From an uncultured Blautia sp. (GTDB taxonomy: Bacteria; Bacillota; Clostridia; Lachnospirales; Lachnospiraceae), in assembly GCA_900540785.1 (NCBI GenBank), contig UQHF01000013.1:23349-87348 (forward strand): a stretch of DNA of 64,000 nt. Reading direction: 5' to 3'. The number at the start of each line of letters is the position of its first letter. Position 1 is the stretch's first letter. The translations under genes were made by a program, and so were the position numbers. This document shows, in pieces, positions 33,897 through 41,639 of this stretch. Below the pieces are notes generated by a model. That model saw only the letters and a program-made list of their open reading frames with translations. It searched no databases and was not told where the DNA came from.

Positions 33897-36815
33897 TTAC
33901 CAGTTCCTCCTGTCTGTCAGATATAATCTTACCTGATGTGTTTTTCCAGGTTCGATTTTCACCTGATTTCTCATATAATTACCTCGCACGAGACGTGTAT
34001 AATTATATCCATGATTTAATATCATACGAATTTGTCTGCTTTCTTTCCCATTTATTACTTCCATATAATCGATAGATACCCAAGTGTCATTTCCTCCTCT
34101 TGCCCGTTCACCTAAAACCTCCAGGCGAATTGTATGGCATCCCATATGCAGCCCCTGGACCTCTGCCATGCACACTCTGTAGCATTTTTCGTAGCCTCGA
34201 CTGGCAGCGTCAATATCCACCGGAAGCGGATAACTGCTGCCGTAATTTTTTATAGTCTGCCCGTCCAGTATGATACGATAAAGACCGCCGATACGATCCA
34301 CAGGACCATACATACGAATTCCTGTTCCTTCAAATGAAAACTCTAAGAAATCTCCTGCATTTCTGCTGACAGTCTCTGTATCCTTCCAGTTTCCTGACGG
34401 ATCTTCCGTTCGTATCCAGTCCCCATGATAAAGTATCCTGCTATCCCTATCATCAATCACAGAATCTAACGCTGGTTCTTCCTTCATGCGAATACTGCAC
34501 TCTTCCATTGGCTTTACAAAAACAGCATTTTTTCCTTCTCCACTCACCTGTGCATACGAGATATGGTGCTTCATACTTTCAAAGTCTCTTCTATTATCCT
34601 TATGCGCTTTTCCTCTCCCTCTTCCGGGATTCGTCTCTGTGTACTCCTTCCACAATGCATGTCTCTCCCATTGAATCGTATCCATTTCATAAGGAAGGAT
34701 ATACGAAATTCCCAGTTCATCTAAACCACCCGGATCCAGACCAATCTGCGCCTTTACTCTTGGAGGCATAGGACGGTAAAGTTCTGTCACTGTATATACT
34801 GTATCAAGAACACCTCCCCCCGTCACAAAAAGTTCAAATTCCACACTGCACACTCCCTCATAGTATCCAGACAGACAAATATGGAAATTCCGATCTGATT
34901 TTTCCACATATGGCGCCTTAGGTATCCATTTTCCTAACAGAAGCTTTTCTGTATGAAGATATGGTCCGCTTTCTATTAGTTTCTCTCCATTTCGCCATAC
35001 ACCAGAAAGAAGACCCGTCTTTTTCGAAACGGAAATTTTTATCCCCTGAGTTTCTTCCAGACACAAATAATTCTCCTGTTCTTCCTGAATGACAAATGAG
35101 CCATCCTCTGCAATTTTATAGTTTTGCCCAAAGAGTTTTTTGACGCTTCTCCTTTCCTCCTTTTCCCTTTGAGCTTCTACCGCTATTCCCTCCAGACACT
35201 GTGGTTCCTGTCCTGAAAAAACCATTTTCAAATGATAATACTCTGGCTTTGGTCTATGCTCTGAATCCAAAATCCCCCATTCACAGCCTTCCAATAACCA
35301 GGAAAAACTTCCGTCTTCATCATATCCTGCCATTACAGAACCGCCAAGAGCACCTTCTGCTCTTTCCATATTTTTCTGAAAGCGTACGAGACTCTCTCCC
35401 CAGAATTCATGAATTCCATAGTCCCGTAGAATCTGATCCCGGTTATAACAAGGCAAATGTGCGTAAACTTCATGAAGCACCGGTCTGATTTCCCTGTGAG
35501 CATATCCGGTCACATAACCGATTTCGTTATCACAGCCATTTGCATGTCCGATTTCCATATGGTCATACATCTTATCCAGGGGCTGTTTCCAATCTGCATA
35601 CAGCACACTCCACACGTCCATCTGTATAATTTCCTCTTTAGGAATCGTCATAGGATAACTAAAATTCAATAACTGCTTCGGAGCAAGCGCTTTCGCCATC
35701 TGTGCACACAGAAAAAAATTTCTTCCCCATATGCTCTCACTTCCTAAACTCCACAGCAATACACTTACATGGTTTCTGGAGCTTTTCAGTAGTTCTGAAA
35801 ACTGCTCCCCATATAATCCACGACAGTCAGGAAGATCCTGACTTGCTCTGCATCCTTTTCCCACTTTATAAACAGCGGCAGACTGCTCAGTCAAAATTCC
35901 CAAACGATCACAAATTTCTAATATTTTTTCACTAAAAGGATAAAAAAGGCTTCGTATATAATTGATTCCTGCCTCTTTAAACAAACACATATCTGTTTCC
36001 AGAAAATGCCTGTCCTCTCCTAAAGGCTCCCTGTAACAGATTCCCCTTAACTTTAACGGAAGTTCATTCCAAAATATCTGATTTCCTTTTCTTTCAATCT
36101 TGCGAAAGCCTGTCTTGGTTTGATATTCCGCTAAAAACTCCTTACCCTGAAATAATTGAAGCGTCAATTCGTAAAGCACTGGATTTTCTGTACTCCACGG
36201 TTGAACCTCCGACATATTTATAACCAATTCTGTCTCCGCATTTTCAGGTGCAATTTCCCATTCTTCACATACCAGATGCTTTTTATTTTCCGAATCTGTC
36301 AGTAAAACACGAAGCTGAACTGCTTCTTTTCTCCGTCCAAAATCTGCTTCCACAGCAACTTTCAGCTTCCATCCTTCCTGATAATCCGTATCTATCCGCA
36401 TATCTTTAAGAAATATCTCTGGCAATGATACTAAAAAAACATCTCCAAAAAGCCCTGCTTTTTCAAAGGGACTTAAATTTCCCTCATCTCCTTTAAGAAC
36501 AAGTCTGATTTCGCTTTCCAGATCTCCACTGGCTTTTAACTCTTCCTGCCATTCTGTAAAGCTTCCATAATGACTGCCCAAAAGTTCTCCATTCTCATAT
36601 AGCCAAGCCTTGCAACCTGCTCTCTGAAAACGCAAAAACAACCTTTCCCCAGTATCCTTATTTTCGCGGATGATTTTTGTCTTATATTCCAGAATGTCAT
36701 TTTTTTCTGTTTTTTTCCACTGTTCCAGATTCAACACACGAACCGGATATTCTGTCCATCCTGTTTTATAGGGAAGCGGCATAAGTAATTTATTATATTT
36801 CTCCCAGCATTCCAT
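33897..36815 (-). CDS. GH2-family paralogue with altered catalytic residues
   Basis: A 972-residue relative of the adjacent GH2 gene with the same domain order, including the C-terminal galactose-binding-like domain (FSFEGTGIRMYGPVDRIGGLYRIILDG). Two key positions differ. The acid/base motif reads WSLGSES, Ser359 replacing the conserved Asn before Glu360. The nucleophile motif reads VLHEVYAHLPCYN against VLHDEYAHIPCYN in the neighbour, so Val450 occupies the usual Glu position with Glu449 one residue earlier. I checked this codon (GAA GTT TAC) directly at 35463-35471. It may be a pseudoenzyme that binds substrate, or use displaced chemistry. It is the first gene of the operon 28622-36815. Confidence 0.85.
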   Translation of the reverse strand: MECWEKYNKLLMPLPYKTGWTEYPVRVLNLEQWKKTEKNDILEYKTKIIRENKDTGERLFLRFQRAGCKAWLYENGELLGSHYGSFTEWQEELKASGDLESEIRLVLKGDEGNLSPFEKAGLFGDVFLVSLPEIFLKDMRIDTDYQEGWKLKVAVEADFGRRKEAVQLRVLLTDSENKKHLVCEEWEIAPENAETELVINMSEVQPWSTENPVLYELTLQLFQGKEFLAEYQTKTGFRKIERKGNQIFWNELPLKLRGICYREPLGEDRHFLETDMCLFKEAGINYIRSLFYPFSEKILEICDRLGILTEQSAAVYKVGKGCRASQDLPDCRGLYGEQFSELLKSSRNHVSVLLWSLGSESIWGRNFFLCAQMAKALAPKQLLNFSYPMTIPKEEIIQMDVWSVLYADWKQPLDKMYDHMEIGHANGCDNEIGYVTGYAHREIRPVLHEVYAHLPCYNRDQILRDYGIHEFWGESLVRFQKNMERAEGALGGSVMAGYDEDGSFSWLLEGCEWGILDSEHRPKPEYYHLKMVFSGQEPQCLEGIAVEAQREKEERRSVKKLFGQNYKIAEDGSFVIQEEQENYLCLEETQGIKISVSKKTGLLSGVWRNGEKLIESGPYLHTEKLLLGKWIPKAPYVEKSDRNFHICLSGYYEGVCSVEFELFVTGGGVLDTVYTVTELYRPMPPRVKAQIGLDPGGLDELGISYILPYEMDTIQWERHALWKEYTETNPGRGRGKAHKDNRRDFESMKHHISYAQVSGEGKNAVFVKPMEECSIRMKEEPALDSVIDDRDSRILYHGDWIRTEDPSGNWKDTETVSRNAGDFLEFSFEGTGIRMYGPVDRIGGLYRIILDGQTIKNYGSSYPLPVDIDAASRGYEKCYRVCMAEVQGLHMGCHTIRLEVLGERARGGNDTWVSIDYMEVINGKESRQIRMILNHGYNYTRLVRGNYMRNQVKIEPGKTHQVRLYLTDRRNW

Positions 36816-36880
36816 ATCGTTCCTCCCTGCATCCTCTAAACGATCGGTTACTCTTTATAGACAAGAGCAGACCCTTTTTC

Positions 36881-36900
36881 TTCCGGTATTCTAACCGGAA
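36881..36900 (-). promoter_or_regulatory. 5'-leader stem-loop of the GH2 operon
   Basis: TTCCGGT at 36881-36887 and ACCGGAA at 36894-36900 form a seven-bp stem with a six-base loop. On the minus strand it lies about 10 bases downstream of the predicted transcription start, as with the stem-loop at 23927-23954. The bases at 36838-36849, AAACGATCGGTT, are a further near-palindrome in the leader. Confidence 0.45.
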
Positions 36901-36917
36901 AATTCTTGTCCTACTCT

Positions 36918-36969
36918 ATTATATTTCACCAATTTTTCTTTTTATATGGATATGATATGGATATTTATG
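36918..36969 (-). promoter_or_regulatory. Promoter with shared motif, GH2 operon
   Basis: On the minus strand: CATAA at 36969-36965, CCAT at 36949-36946 (20 bases, one fewer than elsewhere), then 22 bases to a perfect TATAAT at 36923-36918. There is no good -35 box. The layout matches the kinase and esterase promoters. It is about 100 bases upstream of the GH2 start at 36815. Confidence 0.52.
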
Positions 36970-37069
36970 TAAATTTCATCACTGGAAGAAATGAAAATCA
37001 CGCCGGCATCTACAGATAACCTCGAAGAATTACGTGTTATGCTATTTTTATATCTTTCATATTCAAATC

Positions 37070-37195
37070 TCATCTGATTCTTAAAAAATCAGAAAGGGGA
37101 TTCGCATACTTTCTTGTTTCCAGAAATTCTTCTCTAAGTTTTTCGTCCTCCAGGGCTTTCTGTTTTAAAATATCAAGCATTTCCGGTATTTCCAT
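37070..37195 (-). CDS. Short 41-residue protein, probably a truncated small family member
   Basis: ATG at 37195 lies nine bases after GAGGAG and opens a 41-codon frame ending TGA at 37070-37072: MEIPEMLDILKQKALEDEKL, then REEFLETRKYANPLSDFLRIR. The opening helix and the ETRK-x-NPLS-x-F segment look like the first part of small helical proteins in Lachnospiraceae that are normally about twice as long, some resembling Nif11-type leader regions. The abrupt stop suggests truncation. The rest of 36816-37317 (between the GH2 operon and the YARHG gene) holds only the promoter elements listed. Function unknown. Confidence 0.5.
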   Translation of the reverse strand: MEIPEMLDILKQKALEDEKLREEFLETRKYANPLSDFLRIR

Positions 37196-37317
37196 ACAAA
37201 CCCGCTCCTCTTCTTTCAAAATCTATCGCAAATATATTACCATTGTATCTTATTTTTTATTCCTGCCTGCTTCTTTCTGTGGTATACTGTTATATATTCT
37301 TACGAAAGAGGTGTTCT

Positions 37318-38403
37318 ATGAAAAAGAAACTTTTACTCTCCTTCATGACGGCTGCTTTTATGGTATCCGGCACAGTTTCTCCATACTGCACAGTTTATGT
37401 CCAGGCTCAGGAAGCAACTGATAATCCTTTAAGCGGAACGCCCAATTACACAGTAAATGACTCTGGAACAGAAGATGCCTCCGGCTATCTTTTTCCGGAA
37501 TCCTCGGAATTTAAGTTTCATGGATTTTCCGCTGAATATGAACCCTGGGTATATCAGTATGGCGTGAATGAAATTTATGCAAAACACGGCTATACTTTCC
37601 AGACTCCGGAAGTTATGGCGCTGTTTTCCCCAAAATCATGGTATACACCTGACAGCAGTTTTCAGGAATCACTTTTTTCAGAAATCGAAAAATATAATAT
37701 TGATTTTTTAAGTCAGTGTCTGAAGGCAACCGGAAAAGACGGCAGAAATGGCATTCCTTCCGGAAATCATGCAAAGCCTTCTGATGTACCTCTTAGCGAA
37801 GAGGGCGAAAAAATAAAAGAAGATTTAAAAAATGTTACTTTAAATCACAGTTATACCACCCGTTTTTCTGATGCTGCACAGGTTACTTTTCCCAAATTTA
37901 CCTTTGACTATCCGGACGGCTGGTCTGTTACAGAGGAAAGAGCCGACTATAACGGAGAAAGTGTGATCCTTACAAGCGAAAGCGGAGCCCGGGTGGAATA
38001 CTCTCACATAAATACAGATATTACCGGCGGTTCTATGGCAAGTATGTCCCGAGTGGAAGTTTCCCCGATTGCAGAATCCAGTTTCATTCCCGGCTACGTT
38101 CAGGCTACCGATTATTCCCATCTTGGAAAATTCACAGTAGCCAGTCTGAAAACAACTGGAGTTCTGAATATGCAGGCGGACTCTGATTTTACAGATGTGG
38201 ACGGAACCATTCGATATGCAGTTCTTCCAATAACAGAAGTGGGCGTGAATGAGGGAGTACGTCTTCCTGACATTGCAGAATTTTCCTTTGAATATGGAGC
38301 AACCATCGCCATGATCGCTTCTCCTCCTTCTGACACAGCTTTCACAGAAGAGGAAAAGCTGGAAGCAATCGCCATTTTATCAAGCTTCCGCACGGATGGC
38401 TGA
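37318..38403 (+). CDS. Secreted YARHG-domain protein
   Basis: A 361-residue exported protein. A signal peptide (MKKKLLLSFMTAAFMVSGTVSPYCTVYVQAQE, cleavage near 30) is followed by a YARHG domain (YGVNEIYAKHGYTFQTPEVMALFSPKSWYTPD, about residues 81-112) and a C-terminal domain of some 180 residues with VTFPKFTFDYPDGWSVTEE, resembling surface-protein beta domains. YARHG domains occur in extracellular proteins of Bacillota and are thought to act in cell-wall or peptide binding. The frame is open from 37243, but ATG 37318 has GAGGTG and begins the signal peptide. The last 12 codons and the terminator are duplicated at 41548-41633. Confidence 0.85.
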   Translation: MKKKLLLSFMTAAFMVSGTVSPYCTVYVQAQEATDNPLSGTPNYTVNDSGTEDASGYLFPESSEFKFHGFSAEYEPWVYQYGVNEIYAKHGYTFQTPEVMALFSPKSWYTPDSSFQESLFSEIEKYNIDFLSQCLKATGKDGRNGIPSGNHAKPSDVPLSEEGEKIKEDLKNVTLNHSYTTRFSDAAQVTFPKFTFDYPDGWSVTEERADYNGESVILTSESGARVEYSHINTDITGGSMASMSRVEVSPIAESSFIPGYVQATDYSHLGKFTVASLKTTGVLNMQADSDFTDVDGTIRYAVLPITEVGVNEGVRLPDIAEFSFEYGATIAMIASPPSDTAFTEEEKLEAIAILSSFRTDG

Positions 38404-38452
38404 CGCACAGAAAGGGATACTCAGGTTTTTCATACCTGAATATCCCTTTCTC
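38367..38452 (+). repeat. 86-bp direct repeat, copy 1 (YARHG 3' end plus hairpin)
   Basis: Bases 38367-38452 match 41548-41633 with four mismatches and no gaps. This copy covers the last codons of the YARHG gene (AILSSFRTDG and stop) and its terminator hairpin. The two copies bracket the two-component system and small secreted genes. Confidence 0.92.
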
Positions 38453-38454
38453 TG
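38408..38454. terminator. Hairpin after the YARHG gene
   Basis: CAGAAAGGGATA at 38408-38419 pairs with the TATCCCTTTCTCTG region (38441-38454), and CAGGT at 38422-38426 pairs with ACCTG at 38434-38438. It lies between convergent genes and can serve both strands. Confidence 0.75.
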
Positions 38455-38577
38455 TATCGCATTTCCTGCTTGTAAAACCCGTTTTAATTCACAGTTTTAT
38501 TAAAGTTACCCTTTTGTATAAAAATCTTTTCAAAATAACTCTTGACTATTTGTCAAATTGCTTTTTATATAGATATA

Positions 38578-39888
38578 TTATCCTGCAATAGCAGGAAACC
38601 AAAGTGTAACCGTATATGTAACAGAAGTAATTTCTATCTGGCAGCTTCCGTTCATCTGTTGCATCATAGTTTCTACATTTTTCATACCTACACCCGTGCC
38701 ATGCACATATTGATTTATTTTTGCACATTTATTTTTCAAACGTATTCCAATATTGTTATTTTCATAAACAGTACTGAATTCTACCGGTGCAGAAACATCT
38801 GCATATTTACAGATATTCGAAAATAAATTATCTACAATTCGTCCCATGTACTCCAAACATATCTGAATCTGTACAGATTTCCATATCATATGCTTAACTT
38901 TCACTTCAAAGCCACTGTTCTGCAAAAAAACACACAATTCTGAAAAATATTCCCCTAAGGCATATTCTGCATTTTCCGGTAACTCCAATTTGATATTTTG
39001 TCCTGAATCAATTAAAAAGAAATCAAATAATTGATTAGACAGTTCTCGAATCTGTATTGTTTTGGAAAAAGCTTTGTCCACATAAATAATACATTCTTCC
39101 AAATCAGATTGTTTCTTCGCAATCTCCAAATATGTCATAAGCCCTGTCAAAGGAGTACGAAGATCATGTGCCATGCCAAGAACCAGTTTTTCCTGAGCCT
39201 CTTTCATTTCCTTCTCTGTCTGTTCCGTTTCAATCAGTGCAAGGCGCATTTTATCCAGACCACTGGCCAGTTGCCCTAATTCATCTTTGCGTCCATATGG
39301 AACAGCCGAATCCAAGATCCCTTCTGAAATTTTTGTCACACTATCTCCAAGTCTTTGAATATACTCTATATCTTTACGAAACAGTATCAAAAAAATCCCA
39401 AACCAGATAATGGTACAGAAAATAATAAGAACCGTATAAAATACCAGATAATATTTTACCTCAAAATTATCATAGATAAATACATCCGCCTGTCCATCTG
39501 CAAATTTTACAGGATGGAAATACTTCCTGTTACGATTCCATTCATAAAATTCGGCATAGTCGAAAACGGTTCCATCTGGATAAGAACTGTCATAAAGTAA
39601 TTTATGTTTGCGAAAAACAGTCATATATCTGATTTTATTGTCTTTTTTCCACTGAAAAAGCTGAGCTGTATCTTTCGCTGAGACCTCATTCTGCTCTACA
39701 AACTCAGAAAATTCTTTAATATATGAAGCTTCTGCATTGTATATAAACTCAGAGCTGTGAAAATATCCTTTTAATACAGTAGCGCCAGCAGAATGTAATA
39801 ACAAAAATAAAAATAGAGAAAACAAAAAACTGATTGCAAAAAGAAATAAAATTTTTCGTGCTAAAGTCCTGTGCCACGATTTAACCAA
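38578..39888 (-). CDS. Sensor histidine kinase (HisKA type, OmpR-partner)
   Basis: A 436-residue membrane kinase. Helix 1 is at about residues 13-32, an extracellular loop of about 115 residues follows, helix 2 is near 148-170 (YYLVFYTVLIIFCTIIWFGIFLILF), then a HAMP segment and dimerisation domain GMAHDLRTPLTGLMTYLEIAKKQ (His241). The ATPase domain has IVDNLFSNICKYAD and HGTGVGMKN. This is the form of kinases that pair with OmpR-type regulators in antimicrobial-peptide or envelope-stress responses. Its start overlaps the regulator stop by eight bases. The stimulus is unknown. Confidence 0.93.
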   Translation of the reverse strand: MVKSWHRTLARKILFLFAISFLFSLFLFLLLHSAGATVLKGYFHSSEFIYNAEASYIKEFSEFVEQNEVSAKDTAQLFQWKKDNKIRYMTVFRKHKLLYDSSYPDGTVFDYAEFYEWNRNRKYFHPVKFADGQADVFIYDNFEVKYYLVFYTVLIIFCTIIWFGIFLILFRKDIEYIQRLGDSVTKISEGILDSAVPYGRKDELGQLASGLDKMRLALIETEQTEKEMKEAQEKLVLGMAHDLRTPLTGLMTYLEIAKKQSDLEECIIYVDKAFSKTIQIRELSNQLFDFFLIDSGQNIKLELPENAEYALGEYFSELCVFLQNSGFEVKVKHMIWKSVQIQICLEYMGRIVDNLFSNICKYADVSAPVEFSTVYENNNIGIRLKNKCAKINQYVHGTGVGMKNVETMMQQMNGSCQIEITSVTYTVTLWFPAIAG

Positions 39889-40573
39889 GTCTATACCCCT
39901 TCCCCCATACCGTTTGAATTATTCGAGGTTTTTGTGGATTTTCTTCTATTTTAACGCGAAGATTTCGAATATGTACCATCACTGTACTGCCAGCTGTATT
40001 GAAAAACGGTTCATCCCATATACTCTCATAAATATTCTGCAACGAAAATATTTTTGTAGGATAACCGATCAATAATAATAATATTTTATATTCAATCTCA
40101 GTAAGCATTACTTCCCGCTCTCCCAAATAAACCTGATTTTTACTACTGTTTATGCGAATTTTATCATATTCCAGCCACTTCATTTCCGACAAGTTTGGTG
40201 AATGATTATAAACCTGATTTCGACGAAGCAGCGCCTTTACCCTGGCAAATAATTCTGCATATGAAAAAGGTTTTACCAGATAATCATCAGCTCCTGCCAG
40301 AAGTCCCAGCAATTTATCAGACTCTTTTGATTTAGCTGTTAAAAATAAAATAGGAACGTAAGAAAATTTTCTTATTTCTTCGCATACCTTGATTCCGGAC
40401 ATACCAGGCATCATAATATCTAAAATAACCAGATTGGTATCTTTATTGATCTTCTTTAATCCCTCGCTTCCATTTCCAGCCTCTGTCACTATGAATTCTT
40501 CACCTTCCAGCAAAATTCGAATTCCTTCCCGAATGTCGTCATCATCTTCTATGATCACTATATTTTTTTCCAT
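39881..40573 (-). CDS. OmpR-family response regulator
   Basis: A 230-residue regulator. The receiver domain has acidic Asp10-Asp11, phospho-acceptor Asp52 in VILDIMMPGMSG and Lys in LVKPFSYAEL. The C-terminal winged helix (about residues 130-228) ends FNTAGSTVMVHIRNLRVKIEENPQKPRIIQTVWGKGYRLG, typical of OmpR/PhoB. It is the first gene of the two-component operon and is divergent from the small secreted genes at 40726-41541. The tandem decamer in the shared promoter region is a natural site for it. Confidence 0.95.
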   Translation of the reverse strand: MEKNIVIIEDDDDIREGIRILLEGEEFIVTEAGNGSEGLKKINKDTNLVILDIMMPGMSGIKVCEEIRKFSYVPILFLTAKSKESDKLLGLLAGADDYLVKPFSYAELFARVKALLRRNQVYNHSPNLSEMKWLEYDKIRINSSKNQVYLGEREVMLTEIEYKILLLLIGYPTKIFSLQNIYESIWDEPFFNTAGSTVMVHIRNLRVKIEENPQKPRIIQTVWGKGYRLG

Positions 40574-40633
40574 ATCGCATTCTCCATTTTTCTTTCATTC
40601 TATCATAAATATCCCATTAAAAAAACCAAATTA

Positions 40634-40653
40634 AGATTTCTTTAGATTTCTTT
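40634..40653. promoter_or_regulatory. Tandem decamer, likely OmpR-type regulator site
   Basis: AGATTTCTTT occurs twice in tandem at 40634-40643 and 40644-40653, a ten-base period on one DNA face as expected for a dimeric OmpR-type regulator. It sits in the 152-base divergent region between the regulator gene (start 40573) and the secreted-protein gene (start 40726), just upstream of TTGGAA, a possible -35 box for the plus-strand gene. Confidence 0.5.
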
Positions 40654-40725
40654 AGTTGGAAATTTATAAATCTCTGTTATTCTATATTTACAAATAAATT
40701 TATCAGAAAGGAGTTCCTGGAATCT

Positions 40726-41253
40726 ATGAAAAAAACAATGTTATGTTTACTATCCGCCACAGTATTTTTTAACTTAAGCTATCCTGTGTATGCAGCTACA
40801 GATCAGCAGCAAAATTCTGTAAAAAACACCTTCAATATTCACGATGTTATCGAAATTGGGAATGTTTACAAAAATGAAATTACGGAGGGAATCATTGTAA
40901 ATGAGGTTATCACAGACATAAAAAAAGATGGCTCTTTTACAACTTCTTCTGTTAAAGATCTGCTCACCAACAGCAGCGCGTATACCTGTGAGAAATTCGA
41001 AACAGAATCGGGAGAAGTCCTGACGGTCTACAGCAAAACTTCGAAAAATGATACGGGCTACAGCTGGTTACCGGAAAGCCTGAATGCTCTCGACTGTGGT
41101 GATGTAATATGGGCAGAAACTGACCCTGATGATTCTAATTTTATTTTCTCCGAATCAATTATTGCCAAACATACAAACGGAGACTTTATAACACTGACTG
41201 TATTAAGCGAATGCAGCGCTGAAAATAATGTTTACATGGAGGACAGCAAATGA
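40726..41253 (+). CDS. Secreted protein of unknown function in the two-component island
   Basis: A 175-residue protein with a signal peptide (MKKTMLCLLSATVFFNLSYPVYAATD, cleavage after about residue 24). The mature part has no family I recognise: an acidic domain with FNIHDVIEIGNVYKNEITEGIIVNEV, a short YTCEKFETESGEVLTVYSKT stretch, and one more cysteine in NALDCGDVIW. AGAAAGGAG precedes the start. Its stop overlaps the next start by four bases, so the two are co-translated. It faces away from the two-component genes and is probably a target of their regulator. A peptide-binding or envelope-modulating role is conceivable but unsupported. Confidence 0.7.
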   Translation: MKKTMLCLLSATVFFNLSYPVYAATDQQQNSVKNTFNIHDVIEIGNVYKNEITEGIIVNEVITDIKKDGSFTTSSVKDLLTNSSAYTCEKFETESGEVLTVYSKTSKNDTGYSWLPESLNALDCGDVIWAETDPDDSNFIFSESIIAKHTNGDFITLTVLSECSAENNVYMEDSK

Positions 41254-41541
41254 TAAATTCTAAAAAATTAATACCCGCTTTAGCCATATTAATAACTATG
41301 ACTTTTACCGGTATAACTACACAGGCTATGAATGAAAGTATTGCGCACAGCCCAAATGGAACCCATCCACATGTCAGTATTAACGAGACTATTTTCACAG
41401 CACGAAAAAGCAAAACACCAGACAATGATTTGCAGAAAATGCAAAAAATACTCTACTTACCGTTATTACGACATCCAGTATTTCAACCACAGTTTTGACA
41501 AAAATAAAGTCTGTACATTTTGTCATTACAAAAAGAAATAG
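41250..41541 (+). pseudogene. Small secreted cysteine-motif protein, apparently frameshifted
   Basis: The frame starting ATG 41250 encodes a signal peptide and a short His-containing segment (MINSKKLIPALAILITMTFT...AHSPNGTHPHVSINETIF) and, if read through, ends at 41498 with an unconvincing tail. The +1 frame from about 41400 instead reads FSQHEKAKHQTMICRKCKKYSTYRYYDIQYFNHSFDKNKVCTFCHYKKK to a stop at 41541, with two C-x2-C pairs typical of a zinc ribbon. Joining the two halves gives a coherent secreted protein of about 96 residues. A single-base change in the T run near 41398 would do this. A sequencing error or programmed shift is possible. It is coupled to the preceding gene by ATGA. Confidence 0.6.
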
Positions 41542-41547
41542 TAAAAT

Positions 41548-41633
41548 AATCGCCATTTTATCAAACTTCCGCACGGACGACTGACGCACAGAAAGGGATA
41601 CTCAGGTTTCTCATACCTGAATATCCCTTTCTC
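41548..41633 (+). repeat. 86-bp direct repeat, copy 2 (YARHG 3'-end relic plus hairpin)
   Basis: This copy is 95 percent identical to 38367-38452. It preserves the end of a YARHG-type reading frame (AILSNFRTDD and stop) but has no gene body in front of it, so it is a relic. It follows the small secreted genes directly. Confidence 0.9.
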
Positions 41634-41635
41634 CA
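41589..41635. terminator. Duplicated hairpin at the end of the island
   Basis: Second copy of the hairpin at 38408-38454, between the small secreted genes and the convergent DnaJ-like gene. It can terminate both directions. Confidence 0.72.
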
Positions 41636-41639
41636 TATG

